Shown piece by piece: positions 25,462-33,798 of a stretch of 64,000 bases of DNA. The stretch covers positions 1-64,000 of the forward strand of contig JAPOWG010000036.1 in the NCBI GenBank assembly GCA_026707745.1, given 5' to 3'. Under the pieces are notes generated by a model. It was not told where the DNA came from. It saw only the letters and a list, made by a program, of their open reading frames with translations, and did no database searches. Numbering within the stretch: position 1 is the first letter of the stretch; the number at the start of each line of letters is the position of its first letter. The position numbers were made by a program, and so were the translations under genes. This stretch comes from Chloroflexota bacterium. Lineage in GTDB: Bacteria; Chloroflexota; Anaerolineae; Aggregatilineales; Phototrophicaceae.

Positions 25462-27285
25462 TCAAGCGAATCTGTCGGGATACAATTCCCGCGCCAGCGC
25501 GCTTGCCCGATCAATCCAGCCTTCGATCACGTCAATGCCTTTTTGCCAAAAGCCGGGATCATTGATATCGACGCCGATTTTGGCCAGCAGCCTGTCCGGG
25601 TAATCGGAATCGCCCGCCGCTAGCAAATCAAGGTACTTCGGCACGAAGGATTCGCCCTCGTCCTGGTACATGCGATACAGCGCCAATACCAGCAATTCGC
25701 CGAAGGAATAAGCATAAACGTAACCCGGGGTGTGCAAGAAGTGCGGCACATAGCTCCACCACAGCCCGTATTCCTCAGTGATGGTGACACTGTCGCCGAA
25801 CATATCGCGCTGTGTTTCCAGCCACAATTCACTCAGCCGCTCGGTGGTTAACTCGCCTTCAGAGCGGCGGGCGGTGTGCATCTTGTCCTCGAAGCGATTC
25901 ATTGATATCTGACGGAATACCGTAGCGAAGGTGTCTTCTATCTTGCCCACCAGCATCGAGAGCCGCACCTCGCTATCCTTTTCCGCTGCCATGAGATCCT
26001 GGAAGACCAGCATCTCGGCGAAAGTGGAGGCCATCTCGGCAGTGGTCAGCGGCGTATACAAGGCGAAGAGACCGTGCTTCCTCCCCGACAGCGCCATGTG
26101 GATGCCATGACCCAATTCGTGCGCCAAAGTCGTGACATCGCGCGTGCTGCCCAGATAGTTGAGAAATACATAGGGATCGGCGCTGGCGACTGTCGGGGCG
26201 GCAAAGGCGCCACCCCGTTTGCCCGCGCTGACCGGCGCGTGGATCCGACTCTCGTCGAAGAACTCCTGAGCAATCGCTTTCATCTGAGGGCTGAATTTCT
26301 CAAAAGCCCCTAACACGATCGCTTTCGCCTCAGCCCACTGATAGAAAGCTTCGCTTTCCTTCAGGTTGAGCGTCGCGTAGCGGTCGTAATCATAGAGTTC
26401 ATCATAGCCGAGCAAAGCCCGCTTGAGTTCGTAGTGCCTTGCCACCAGCGCGTAGTTGCCTGTCACGCTTTGGATAAGCGCTTCGACGACCGAGTCCTCC
26501 GCTTTGTTGCTCAAGTTTCGTGAGGAAACCCAACTCGAATAGCCGCGGCGCTTGTCACTGTTCGCCTTGTCCAGCGCCAACGTATTGAAGATGAAGGTCA
26601 ACTCCATTGAGCGCTCGTCGAGTTTGTCGGTCACCACCCGCCAGGCCATCTCGCGGACGTCGCGGTCCGAGTCGTATAGTTTGTTCAGGATGAAGGACAT
26701 ATTGACCTCGTCGCCCATCCAGTCGAAGCTGAATCCGCTGGTCAATTGGGTGAAAAAGCGCGCCCAGGCGCTGCTGCCCGTCACCCCCTTTTCAATGATG
26801 ATCTGCTCTTCCGGCTCGGTCAGCCGATAGGGCTTGTAGCGCCGTTCCGCTTCCAGAAAATAGCGATACTTCAGCACTTTCGGATCGTCGAGAATCGCTT
26901 TGGCGCGATCGTCGTCCAACGCGTTCCACTCCAGCTCAAAAAAGACCAGAGTTTGGCTGAGAGCGGCGTGCAAGTCTTGCATCCTCGCCACGAATGCCTG
27001 ATAGGCCGCGTCGCCGGTATCGGTAGAGAAGTTCAAAAAGGCGTATGACTCCAGCCGTCCGCTCAAGTCATAAATGGTTTCGATGGCTGCATAGGCTTCG
27101 ACAAAATCATCAGCGCTCATCTTGTCGAGATTGCCGCGATAACGTTCCTGGAAGGCTTCCGCCAGCGAATTGACAGCCGCGATATCGGCTTCAACCTCGG
27201 GAGCGTCCGTACTCTGATAGAAGACGGACAAATCCCAAATGACTTCTTCGGCGCCCGTGGGACGTTCGCTTATTGCATTGGTCAT
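25462..27285 (-). CDS. pepF: Oligoendopeptidase F (M3 metallopeptidase)
   Basis: Cytoplasmic zinc peptidase of 607 residues that degrades short peptides. The catalytic HExxH is in LAHELGHGIHMALSGRKHGLF, with the downstream glutamate in TTAEMASTFAEMLVF, and the PepF-specific YGLWWSYVPHFLHTPGYVYAYSFGELLVLALY near the C-terminus. The N-terminal helical domain (EVIWDLSVFYQSTDAPEVEADI) is complete; length is normal. It heads the pepF-DUF3052-rfaE2 group. Upstream is a 1.4-kb repeat-rich gap. Confidence 0.93.
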   Translation of the reverse strand: MTNAISERPTGAEEVIWDLSVFYQSTDAPEVEADIAAVNSLAEAFQERYRGNLDKMSADDFVEAYAAIETIYDLSGRLESYAFLNFSTDTGDAAYQAFVARMQDLHAALSQTLVFFELEWNALDDDRAKAILDDPKVLKYRYFLEAERRYKPYRLTEPEEQIIIEKGVTGSSAWARFFTQLTSGFSFDWMGDEVNMSFILNKLYDSDRDVREMAWRVVTDKLDERSMELTFIFNTLALDKANSDKRRGYSSWVSSRNLSNKAEDSVVEALIQSVTGNYALVARHYELKRALLGYDELYDYDRYATLNLKESEAFYQWAEAKAIVLGAFEKFSPQMKAIAQEFFDESRIHAPVSAGKRGGAFAAPTVASADPYVFLNYLGSTRDVTTLAHELGHGIHMALSGRKHGLFALYTPLTTAEMASTFAEMLVFQDLMAAEKDSEVRLSMLVGKIEDTFATVFRQISMNRFEDKMHTARRSEGELTTERLSELWLETQRDMFGDSVTITEEYGLWWSYVPHFLHTPGYVYAYSFGELLVLALYRMYQDEGESFVPKYLDLLAAGDSDYPDRLLAKIGVDINDPGFWQKGIDVIEGWIDRASALARELYPDRFA

Positions 27286-27593
27286 CTCAATCTCTTTCGT
27301 CCTTGGTCAAACACAATGAAAACGCGGCTATCGTAGCAGACGCCGCCTCAAGATGACACACCGATTCGCCTGTGAAGAAGTAGCCGCTAAACAAGAAAAG
27401 GGGGCGCTGGTGTGTACCGCGCCGGAGCAGAAGCAAGTGCGAGTAAGTAATGAGATTCAAATACAGGGACGAACTGTATGGGCGATTCGGCGAAGGGCCC
27501 GCAAATATATTCCTCTGTTGGTTTTTCTCTGTGCGGTCGGTCGCCCGCAAAAGCTAGCCGGAACGGTGGGCGAGCCAAAGCTCGCCCCGACAA

Positions 27594-27795
27594 GGCTTGT
27601 CCGCTACTGGGTCATGCTAAGGCGCTTTTTGTACCCCTCACCCCCCGGCCCCCTCTCCCACAAGGGGAGAGGGGAAGCTGACCTTGGCAGATTCCGTAAT
27701 AATTTGTCGATTTTCGCAAGAATCGCCAATTTTTTTGTATTATTTCGGTATTGTTCTTGTTATCTGCGAGTAAGATTTGCAGTAGCGGACAAGCC
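27594..27795. mobile_element. MITE-like element, copy 2 (202 bp)
   Basis: Same 16-bp terminal inverted repeats as copy 1 and the same length, with several interior differences (for example GAAGCTGACCTTGGCAGATTCCG). On the left it abuts a GGGCGAGCC...GGCTCGCCCC palindrome; on the right it abuts the 189-bp tandem array. The remaining part of the gap 27286-27593 shows nothing codable. Confidence 0.8.
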
Positions 27796-28276
27796 TTACA
27801 ATTTTAGCCAATAAGATGCTTGTGATCGTTGTCCGGTCGCTTTAATAGCCAATCGGATCAAAGCTGTCATGTCCTCTGCTCGCTCAACGGGGGGCAGAAA
27901 CCCCGAAGCATTATGGAGGGAGAGCGCCAATGCAGACCAGGGAATTTCATCTGGGCGATTGCGGGCGACCTGATAGGTCGCCCCTACAATTTTCGCCCAA
28001 TAAGATGCTTGTGATCGTTGTCCGGTCGCTTTAATAGCCAATCGGATCAAAGCTGTCATGTCCTCTGCTCGCTCAACGGGGGGCAGAAACCCCGAAGCAT
28101 TATGGAGGGAGAGCGCCAATGCAGACCAGGGAATTTCATCTGGGCGATTGCGGGCGACCTGATAGGTCGCCCCTACAATTTTCGCCCAATAAGATGCTTG
28201 TGATCGTTGTCCGGTCGCTTTAATAGCCAATCGGATCAAAGCTGTCATGTCCTCTGCTCGCTCAACGGGGGGCGGA
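27796..28276. repeat. 189-bp tandem repeat array, about 2.5 units
   Basis: Units begin near 27798, 27987 and 28176; the third ends within GCTCGCTCAACGGGGGGC. They are almost identical (one indel near TTTTAGCC/TTTTCGCCC). Each full unit carries a GGGCGACC-TGATA-GGTCGCCC palindrome. Because 189 is a multiple of three, a minus-strand frame of 162 codons stays open across the array, made of a repeated 63-residue block. A weak ribosome site and the repeat origin argue that this is not a real gene, but it cannot be excluded. Confidence 0.85.
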
Positions 28277-28333
28277 AATCCCACAAGGGGTGCGCGTAGG
28301 TCGCGTAGACACTGACCGCCGACACAGCACTAC

Positions 28334-28463
28334 GAGAGGGGGAGTTAAGCTTGGCGGAATATGTAATAATTTGTTGATTTTCGCAATGATCGGCTCCCTT
28401 TTTTGTATTGTTTCGGTACTATTTCCGTTATCCATGCATATGAATTGCAGTAGAGGACAAGCC
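28334..28463. mobile_element. MITE-like element, copy 3, left end lost
   Basis: From GAGAGGGGGAG to CAGTAGAGGACAAGCC it is nearly identical to copy 1 (closer to it than to copy 2); the left 70 bp with its inverted repeat are replaced by unrelated sequence. The right terminal repeat has one change. Confidence 0.75.
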
Positions 28464-28512
28464 TTGCAATAACTTTGCGATCTGTTGCATGACTTGCCTG
28501 TACTTGCTTGTG

Positions 28513-28613
28513 TCCTCTTTTTTGATATACCGCGATCTGCGGTAGCCGAGCAAGTGTATTATTTTCTGGTGAGCGCGGTAGCCCAAAGTCGCCGGTTACG
28601 CGCTGAGCGGCTG
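28513..28613 (-). repeat. Dispersed element D, copy 5 (inverted)
   Basis: On the minus strand it reads CAGCCGCTCAGCGCGTAACCG ... CTACCGCGCTCACC ... with the hairpin TACCGC-AGATC-GCGGTA at 28528-28544, then ATCAAAAAAGAGG. It lies downstream of the PIN-TRAM gene, in the same orientation. Confidence 0.8.
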
Positions 28614-28674
28614 AGGTTAGATTTTCTTGCACGACTTACTTGGGTTTACCGAGTTCAAGTCCCCGAGGCAACCG

Positions 28675-29736
28675 CTAGCGCTGGCCTTCTCGCTCGGGCA
28701 CGGCGAAGATCATGCGCCCGGTGGGACGGTTGATCAGTTTGGTAACCTCGACGCCGACATTGCGGTCCATATACTTCTGGCCCGATTCCACTACCACCAT
28801 GGTGCCGTCATCCAGATAACCAATGCCTTGATTGGGATCGCGACCTTCTTGAATGATGCGGATGGCGAAGGTCTCGCCGGGTATATAAACCGAGCGCACC
28901 GCATTGGCCAGCGCATTGATATTCAGCACGTCGACCCCCTGGGCGTCGGCAACCTGGTTCAGATTAAAATCGTTCGTCACCAGAGAGGCGTTGAGCTGGA
29001 TTGAAAGCGCCACCAGTTTGGCGTCAACTTCGCCGAATTCTTCCGGATCGTCATCAATAATCTTGATCGGCAAGTTGTTGTTGCGCTGCAATTCGTTCAG
29101 CTTCGCCAAGCCGCGCCGTCCGCGGTTGCGCCGCAAAGAGTCTGCGGAATCGGCCACACGGTGCAATTCGCTCAGTACAAAGCGCGGAATGATCAAGGTG
29201 CCGCCGATGAAACCCGTTTCCGCGATCTCTACAATGCGACCGTCGATCAGGACGCTGGTATCCAGCAGCAACTGTCGAGAGGAAATGGGATGGAAGCGGC
29301 GCTGCCGGCCGATGACGCGCTCGCTGATAATATCAAGCAACTCGCCCGAGCGCATGACGAATATGCTCGTGCCCAACAAGCCAAAAACCACGGAAACTAG
29401 CGCGGGCAGCGCCGTACCAATAGGACCGCCTAGGAGCGAAAGCGGGAATGCGAGCATCAGCGCCAACAAAAGTCCCGCCAAAGCGCCCGCGATCGCTAGC
29501 ACAAGCTTTGGCGCTGGCATTTCGGAGATCGCCTTTCGCAAGCGCCTCCAGGGATAAAGGGTAAGCCAGGGCGCGCCGATCAATCCGACTAGCGCGCCGA
29601 GCGCCAAAAAGACCAACGATGCTTCGTTCCTCGTCAAGTTTATGGATGAAGCGAGTTCAGCGCCGATGCGTAAACCGATGATCCCAAAGAGAACCAGCCC
29701 AATAAAACGGATAAAAAGAAGCGCAGTCATTGCCAA
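28675..29736 (-). CDS. Membrane PIN-TRAM domain protein (YacL family)
   Basis: 353 residues: four N-terminal membrane helices (to about residue 125), a PIN RNase domain with LLDTSVLIDGRIVEIAETGFI, the conserved acidic FGEVDAKLVALSIQLNASLVTNDFNLN, and a C-terminal TRAM RNA-binding domain (DPNQGIGYLDDGTMVVVESGQKYMDRNVGVEVTKLI). Similar proteins (B. subtilis YacL type) are predicted membrane-tethered ribonucleases. AGGAG is well spaced to a TTG at 29736; ATG 29730 two codons later is the alternative. Followed by a D element. Confidence 0.9.
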   Translation of the reverse strand: MAMTALLFIRFIGLVLFGIIGLRIGAELASSINLTRNEASLVFLALGALVGLIGAPWLTLYPWRRLRKAISEMPAPKLVLAIAGALAGLLLALMLAFPLSLLGGPIGTALPALVSVVFGLLGTSIFVMRSGELLDIISERVIGRQRRFHPISSRQLLLDTSVLIDGRIVEIAETGFIGGTLIIPRFVLSELHRVADSADSLRRNRGRRGLAKLNELQRNNNLPIKIIDDDPEEFGEVDAKLVALSIQLNASLVTNDFNLNQVADAQGVDVLNINALANAVRSVYIPGETFAIRIIQEGRDPNQGIGYLDDGTMVVVESGQKYMDRNVGVEVTKLINRPTGRMIFAVPEREGQR

Positions 29737-30027
29737 GATATCTCCTGCGCCAATCCTCCTCTGTAGCGCAACTTCTAGCTCAAGCCCTGTGAGCGCAGAT
29801 GAGGACAGGCGGCAACAATAAGACGGACTATATTTGGATTAACCTACCCACAATTCCAGTGGCGGCGTCAAACAGCAGTATGGCAAGCAATAAGAGATGT
29901 AGCAGGGAAATCTATTCCTATTATATGACCATGAAATGTCTGCTACAACAGATTGCGCGTTGATTTCAGAGCAATCGCAGCAAAACCAATCACCGCCGAA
30001 TGTCACACAAATCTGGAAAATGGTGGG

Positions 30028-30044
30028 GCGTCTCGGCGAGACGC
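30028..30044. other. Short perfect palindrome
   Basis: GCGTCTCG-G-CGAGACGC, 8-bp arms, lies 54 bp after the end of the DUF4013 gene and may serve it as a hairpin. The core GCGTCTCGGCGAGA recurs at 23712. The gap 29737-30097 holds nothing else I can support. Confidence 0.4.
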
Positions 30045-30097
30045 TCGTGTATATAGACCTTCGATTCTTGCCCCTTTTGCATCAGCAAACGGGATTA

Positions 30098-30799
30098 TCA
30101 AAAAAAGCGAGGCTCAATAGGCAAGTGGCGATGGCTCATCCTGACCGCGCGCAACCGGCGACCGTAGGCGCCCGCCAGGTATCCATACACCGGCACAAAC
30201 AGAACAGCCCCCAACAAGATGACCGGCAGCAAGAGCGCGAGCGCGATGCTCGCCGCCAGCGCCCTGACCAGCCATTGCAGGGTCAAAGCAGCATTGCTCT
30301 GCATGGTGGAAAGGATCATGCCAAGGCGATAGAACTCGCTAGAATCCCAACTATCGGCGTAGCGGATGAATCCGATGGTGAAGAGGGTCCAGGCGAAAAG
30401 CAAATAAATGAATAGCAAGGGCAGCAGCGCGCTGACGATTCCGACATAGGTGATGCCGCCAAAGACACTCACGCCGATTGAAGAGCGAAATGAATAGAGG
30501 AAGGCTGCAACTACGATCAGCGGCACATGGTAGACGACCAGCGCCAGCAAAACATGAACGCCCTTGCCGACGTCCTCGCCAACATGGTCCCACTCCGGCA
30601 ATGGCCGAGGATAATCATTCGACACATTATGAATGATCTCCGCAAGGTAGCCAAGCAAGGCGCAAAGCGGGATCAGGCCGATGACCGGCATGAAACACAG
30701 AACGACAAGCAAGGCAATTTCGCCCATCTTCTTGAGACAATGCCGATCGCGGCGAATATATGCAAATGCCTGTACAAGATCCAGGACAACCCCTCCCAC
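30098..30799 (-). CDS. DUF4013 membrane protein
   Basis: 233 residues with six or more membrane helices. The start (DLVQAFAYIRRDRHCLKKMGEIALLVVLCFMPVIGLIPLCALLGYLAEIIHNVSND ... LPEWDHVGEDVGKGVHVL) matches the DUF4013 pattern closely: the N-terminal amphipathic helix, GYL/I region and PLPEWD signature. Its role is unknown; such proteins occur singly in many bacteria and archaea. A PhoP-box-like repeat lies 20 bp upstream of the start. Confidence 0.75.
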   Translation of the reverse strand: MGGVVLDLVQAFAYIRRDRHCLKKMGEIALLVVLCFMPVIGLIPLCALLGYLAEIIHNVSNDYPRPLPEWDHVGEDVGKGVHVLLALVVYHVPLIVVAAFLYSFRSSIGVSVFGGITYVGIVSALLPLLFIYLLFAWTLFTIGFIRYADSWDSSEFYRLGMILSTMQSNAALTLQWLVRALAASIALALLLPVILLGAVLFVPVYGYLAGAYGRRLRAVRMSHRHLPIEPRFF

Positions 30800-30819
30800 C
30801 TAAAGAACTTCACATGGGA

Positions 30820-30846
30820 TTAACATGATCTTAACATGACTTAATC
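30820..30846 (+). promoter_or_regulatory. PhoP-box-like direct repeats
   Basis: TTAACA-TGATC-TTAACA-TGACT-TAATCG: two perfect TTAACA hexamers on an 11-bp period with a third weaker half-site. This equals the known Bacillus PhoP box format. It lies between the divergent DUF4013 and GT9 genes, 19 bp upstream of a TGTTTTAAT -10. Confidence 0.5.
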
Positions 30847-30864
30847 GACTGTAAATAGTTTTTC

Positions 30865-30873
30865 TGTTTTAAT
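30865..30873 (+). promoter_or_regulatory. Probable promoter -10 of the GT9 gene
   Basis: TGTTTTAAT, an extended -10 downstream of the direct repeats; it would give a leader of about 160 bases before the GT9 start at 31042. Confidence 0.4.
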
Positions 30874-31041
30874 ACTATTTGTGTTTCTGCAACGTGCCGC
30901 GATGCCCGGCAGGGGCGGTTTCGCGCAACCCGGCCCAGCCGCTCTATTTGCTCCATACCGGACCCCGCATGTGCCTCTATGCCTGACAGCGACAATCGGT
31001 TACATTTCGCGGATGATGCTAGGCGCGCGAATGCTTGACCA

Positions 31042-32151
31042 ATGATCTATTCCACGCTGGGTCGCCTGATACCGCAGCGCGATGTGACGTCGACGCCGCG
31101 GCGAATCATCGTCATTCGACCCTGTTGTATCGGCGATGTCGTAATGGCGACAGCCGCGCTTGCCGCTCTGCGCGAGACATTTCCCCAAGCGCATATCAGC
31201 TTCGCCGTAGGATCATGGTCGGCCGCGGCCATCGCGGACCATCCCGCGCTCGACGCGCTCGTCGATACCGGGGAAGCCGCCCTTCCCTCCCGCTCGCCCC
31301 CCGAGTTTCTGCGCTTCCTCAAGCAATTGCGCGCGGGGAAGTTCGACCTGGCCGTTTCACTGACGCGTTCGCCCTTGATGAGCCTGGCGGTGTATCTGTC
31401 GGGCATAGCGCTGCGAGCGGGCTTGGACAGCGCCGGGCGCGGCTTTGGATACAACTTGCGCGTAGCGGTGGATCCCGCGGCGCGCGAACACGAGAGCGCG
31501 ATCTATCTGCGGGTCATCAGCGCGATCGCCGGCCAACCCTGTCACGCCTACGCCAACCTGCCGGTGGACCCTGCCGTGCAAGATGATATCGGGCGCCGAT
31601 TGAAGGCGGCGTCCGTTTCCGGATCTTTCATAGTCGCGCACCCTGGCGGCGGCAGCAACCCGGGCATGACCATGGACAGCAAACGCTACCCGCCGGCCGC
31701 TCTTGCCGATCTGCTCGATCGCGTGGCGCGGGAGACTGAAGCGGCGCTAATCTTGATTGGCGGACCCGGGGACGAAGAAGCGGTCGACGCCGTAGGCCAG
31801 CGCTTGAACACCCCGTCGATCGCTTGGGTTAGTCAACTGAACTTCGCCCAGATCGCGGCGCTGGCAGCGGGATCGCTCTGTTATATCGGCAACGATACCG
31901 GCATGACACACCTGGCGGCGGCGGCCGGGGCGGCCACGGTGATGATGATGGGTCCCTCCGATCCGCAGCGATATGCGCCCTTCACCAAGAACCATCTGGT
32001 CCTCTGGAAATCGACGGCCCTAAAAGCGGGAGGCGTCGCAGCGACGCCGGGATCGGGATGGGACTGGGCGCGCGACGGCTTCAGCGTCGAAGACGGAGCG
32101 GAACGAATCCTGGAGTTTCTTCAAGCAATTGAATCACACGGGCAGCCCTAG
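31042..32151 (+). CDS. GT9-family (heptosyltransferase-like) glycosyltransferase
   Basis: 369 residues, GT-B fold. The N-terminal RRIIVIRPCCIGDVVMATAALAALRETFPQAHISFAVGSW holds the GD-V acceptor loop, and the C-terminal HPGGGSNPG, ILIGGPGDEEAV and ALAAGSLCYIGNDTGMTHLAAAAGA form the ADP-heptose site seen in WaaC/WaaF. With the RfaE2-like gene at 24516 it suggests heptose-containing surface glycans, although in this lineage GT9 enzymes may use other sugars. It stands alone on the plus strand behind a PhoP-like box. Confidence 0.87.
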   Translation: MIYSTLGRLIPQRDVTSTPRRIIVIRPCCIGDVVMATAALAALRETFPQAHISFAVGSWSAAAIADHPALDALVDTGEAALPSRSPPEFLRFLKQLRAGKFDLAVSLTRSPLMSLAVYLSGIALRAGLDSAGRGFGYNLRVAVDPAAREHESAIYLRVISAIAGQPCHAYANLPVDPAVQDDIGRRLKAASVSGSFIVAHPGGGSNPGMTMDSKRYPPAALADLLDRVARETEAALILIGGPGDEEAVDAVGQRLNTPSIAWVSQLNFAQIAALAAGSLCYIGNDTGMTHLAAAAGAATVMMMGPSDPQRYAPFTKNHLVLWKSTALKAGGVAATPGSGWDWARDGFSVEDGAERILEFLQAIESHGQP

Positions 32152-32285
32152 GCAAGTCGGGCGCTGTCCATTCGCCTGGCTATCGCTTGTGACACTCGGC
32201 AGCCAACTGAGTATGACAGCTTGCGGACGAGTATGTTAGTATATGCCGCGTTGAAACAGAACCGGGCAATAAAGGATTCCGATGT

Positions 32286-33062
32286 ATGGGCTATGAGTAC
32301 ATTCTGGTAGACCGTCCCGCCCAAGGCGTGGGGCGTGTGCAATTGAACCGTCCCAAGGCGCTTAACGCGCTTAATTCGCAACTTCTGGGCGAATTAATGC
32401 GGGCCATGCTGGACTTTGACAGCGACCCGGGCATCGGCGCGATGATCATCACCGGGGACGAGAAAGCCTTCGCCGCCGGCGCCGATATCATAGAGATGGA
32501 CGGCAAAACGCATATTGATATGTTGATGGAAAGATCCCTGGCCGACCGCTTTGACCTCAGCCAAATCAACAAGCCGATTATCGCCGCGGTATCGGGTTAT
32601 GTCCTGGGCGGCGGCTGCGAAATCGCCATGAGCTGCGACATGATCGTCGCCTCGGAGACAGCTGTATTCGGTCAGCCGGAAATCAATCTGGGGATATTGC
32701 CCGGCGCCGGCGGCACCCAACGATTGACGCGCGCGGTCGGCAAGGCGCTGGCGATGGAGATCATGCTCACCGACCGCAGGCTCGGCGCGGCTGAGGCACT
32801 GCAAAGCGGTTTGGTTAACCGCGTGGCGCCGCTCGATCAATACATGGATGTCGCTATAGGGATCGCGGAGAAAGTCGCCGGCCGGTCACAAGTCGTGATA
32901 AGGCTGACCAAAGAAGCGATCAACAAAGCCTACGAAATGACGCTGCAGGAAGCCCTTGATTTCGAAAGGCGCAGCTTCCTGGTCGCCTTCGCTTCGGAAG
33001 ACAAGGCCGAAGGCATGCGCGCCTTCATCGAAAAGCGGAAGGCGGAATGGAAAAACCGCTGA
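32286..33062 (+). CDS. Enoyl-CoA hydratase (crotonase family)
   Basis: 258 residues; hydrates 2-trans-enoyl-CoA in beta-oxidation or amino-acid degradation. The oxyanion-hole segments AFAAGADIIEM and AAVSGYVLGGGCEIAMSCDMIVAS are intact, and FGQPEINLGILPGAGGTQRL contains the two catalytic glutamate positions: the first (residue equivalent of Glu144) in PEINLG and the second near GAGG is replaced as in many crotonases. The C-terminal EALDFERRSFLVAFASEDKAEGMRAFIEKRK is standard. GAAAGGATTCC is a fair ribosome site. It overlaps the next gene by 16 bp. Confidence 0.92.
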   Translation: MGYEYILVDRPAQGVGRVQLNRPKALNALNSQLLGELMRAMLDFDSDPGIGAMIITGDEKAFAAGADIIEMDGKTHIDMLMERSLADRFDLSQINKPIIAAVSGYVLGGGCEIAMSCDMIVASETAVFGQPEINLGILPGAGGTQRLTRAVGKALAMEIMLTDRRLGAAEALQSGLVNRVAPLDQYMDVAIGIAEKVAGRSQVVIRLTKEAINKAYEMTLQEALDFERRSFLVAFASEDKAEGMRAFIEKRKAEWKNR

Positions 33063-33691
33063 GCTTGTCCTTGCTCTACAGCGCGAATCTGCGTGGAGAT
33101 ATCGCCCTGCTGCCGCAACTCTTCACCTTCATGCAGCGCTTAAAGCCGGGTGAAGGACCGGGCAGTTTGATCGTCGACCTGGGCAAGGCCTGCGATGACG
33201 CCGCCCCTCACTGTCGGCAGACCGGCGGACGCTCGATGTTGATTGCGCTTGATGGCATGGGTTACCACGCCGCCAATATCGAAGGCGCGCTCGACCCACG
33301 GGACCGCGGGCGGGTCGACGAGCAAGTGACAATGGCCCTCGTTGATAGCGCCAACGATTGGCGCTATCGCCTGTCGCCGCTTGATAATGCCAGCATTCGG
33401 CTGACGCTAAGGCCGAACTCAGCGCCCGCGCGCTTGCAAATCTGCCTGGCGCCCGCCGAACGCACGCGAATGGACGGCAACGTCCTCTTCTTGCGGGATG
33501 TCTGTGCCGGGCAGGTCGGGGCGGTGAGCGTCGACCTGCGCCCAAGCCCGCGCCTCACGGACAGCGCTATTCACGACCTGCCGCCGGATACGCCGCCCAA
33601 TGCCAGCATCGCCGGCGCCATTGAGTTCATCGAAAGCGAAGCGCGCCTCTTCCACAGCCGCTCGGCTAGCAATCGGCGAAAAAATATCTGA
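33047..33691 (+). CDS. Metallophosphatase/5'-nucleotidase-like protein, short and divergent
   Basis: 214 residues. The start LSLLYSANLRGDIALLPQLFTFMQRLK, then SLIVDLGKACDD and ALDGMGYHAANIEGALD, recall the N-terminal calcineurin-like domain of UshA-type 5'-nucleotidases (LLYTNDxHG, VDAGD, GNHE), but the metal-binding residues are mostly changed, so activity is doubtful. The start overlaps the enoyl-CoA hydratase gene by 16 bp. The last 13 codons (from about 33655) are contributed by a D repeat, which supplies the stop codon; the ancestral C-terminus was probably different. Confidence 0.5.
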   Translation: MEKPLSLSLLYSANLRGDIALLPQLFTFMQRLKPGEGPGSLIVDLGKACDDAAPHCRQTGGRSMLIALDGMGYHAANIEGALDPRDRGRVDEQVTMALVDSANDWRYRLSPLDNASIRLTLRPNSAPARLQICLAPAERTRMDGNVLFLRDVCAGQVGAVSVDLRPSPRLTDSAIHDLPPDTPPNASIAGAIEFIESEARLFHSRSASNRRKNI

Positions 33692-33750
33692 CGCGCTCGC
33701 AGAAGATAACCAGCCCGCTCCTCAGATGAACTAGGGTTTTGTAAAATAAT
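33655..33750 (+). repeat. Dispersed element D, copy 7, fused to a gene end
   Basis: CAGCCGCTCGGCTAGCAATCGG ... CGCGCTCGCAGAAGATAACCAGCCCGCTCC ... GGGTTTTGTAAAATAATA follows the D consensus, with a decayed hairpin. Its first 37 bases are coding for the end of the preceding protein. Confidence 0.7.
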
Positions 33751-33798
33751 AGCGAAGTCAACCCGCGTCTGCGCGGCAACTGCCAGGGAGCCCTCATC

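Noticed and set aside
27796-28276. CRISPR array
   Set aside because: Units of 189 bp are contiguous without spacers, and no cas gene is present.
27796-28284. 162-codon minus-strand frame as a repeat protein gene
   Set aside because: It coincides exactly with the tandem DNA array and its palindromes, no ribosome site or promoter is seen, and the lack of stops follows from copying one open unit. Kept as repeat only.
24516-32151. A complete LPS core locus
   Set aside because: Only a RfaE2-like and a GT9 gene are seen, 6 kb apart with unrelated genes between; no lpx or gmh genes.
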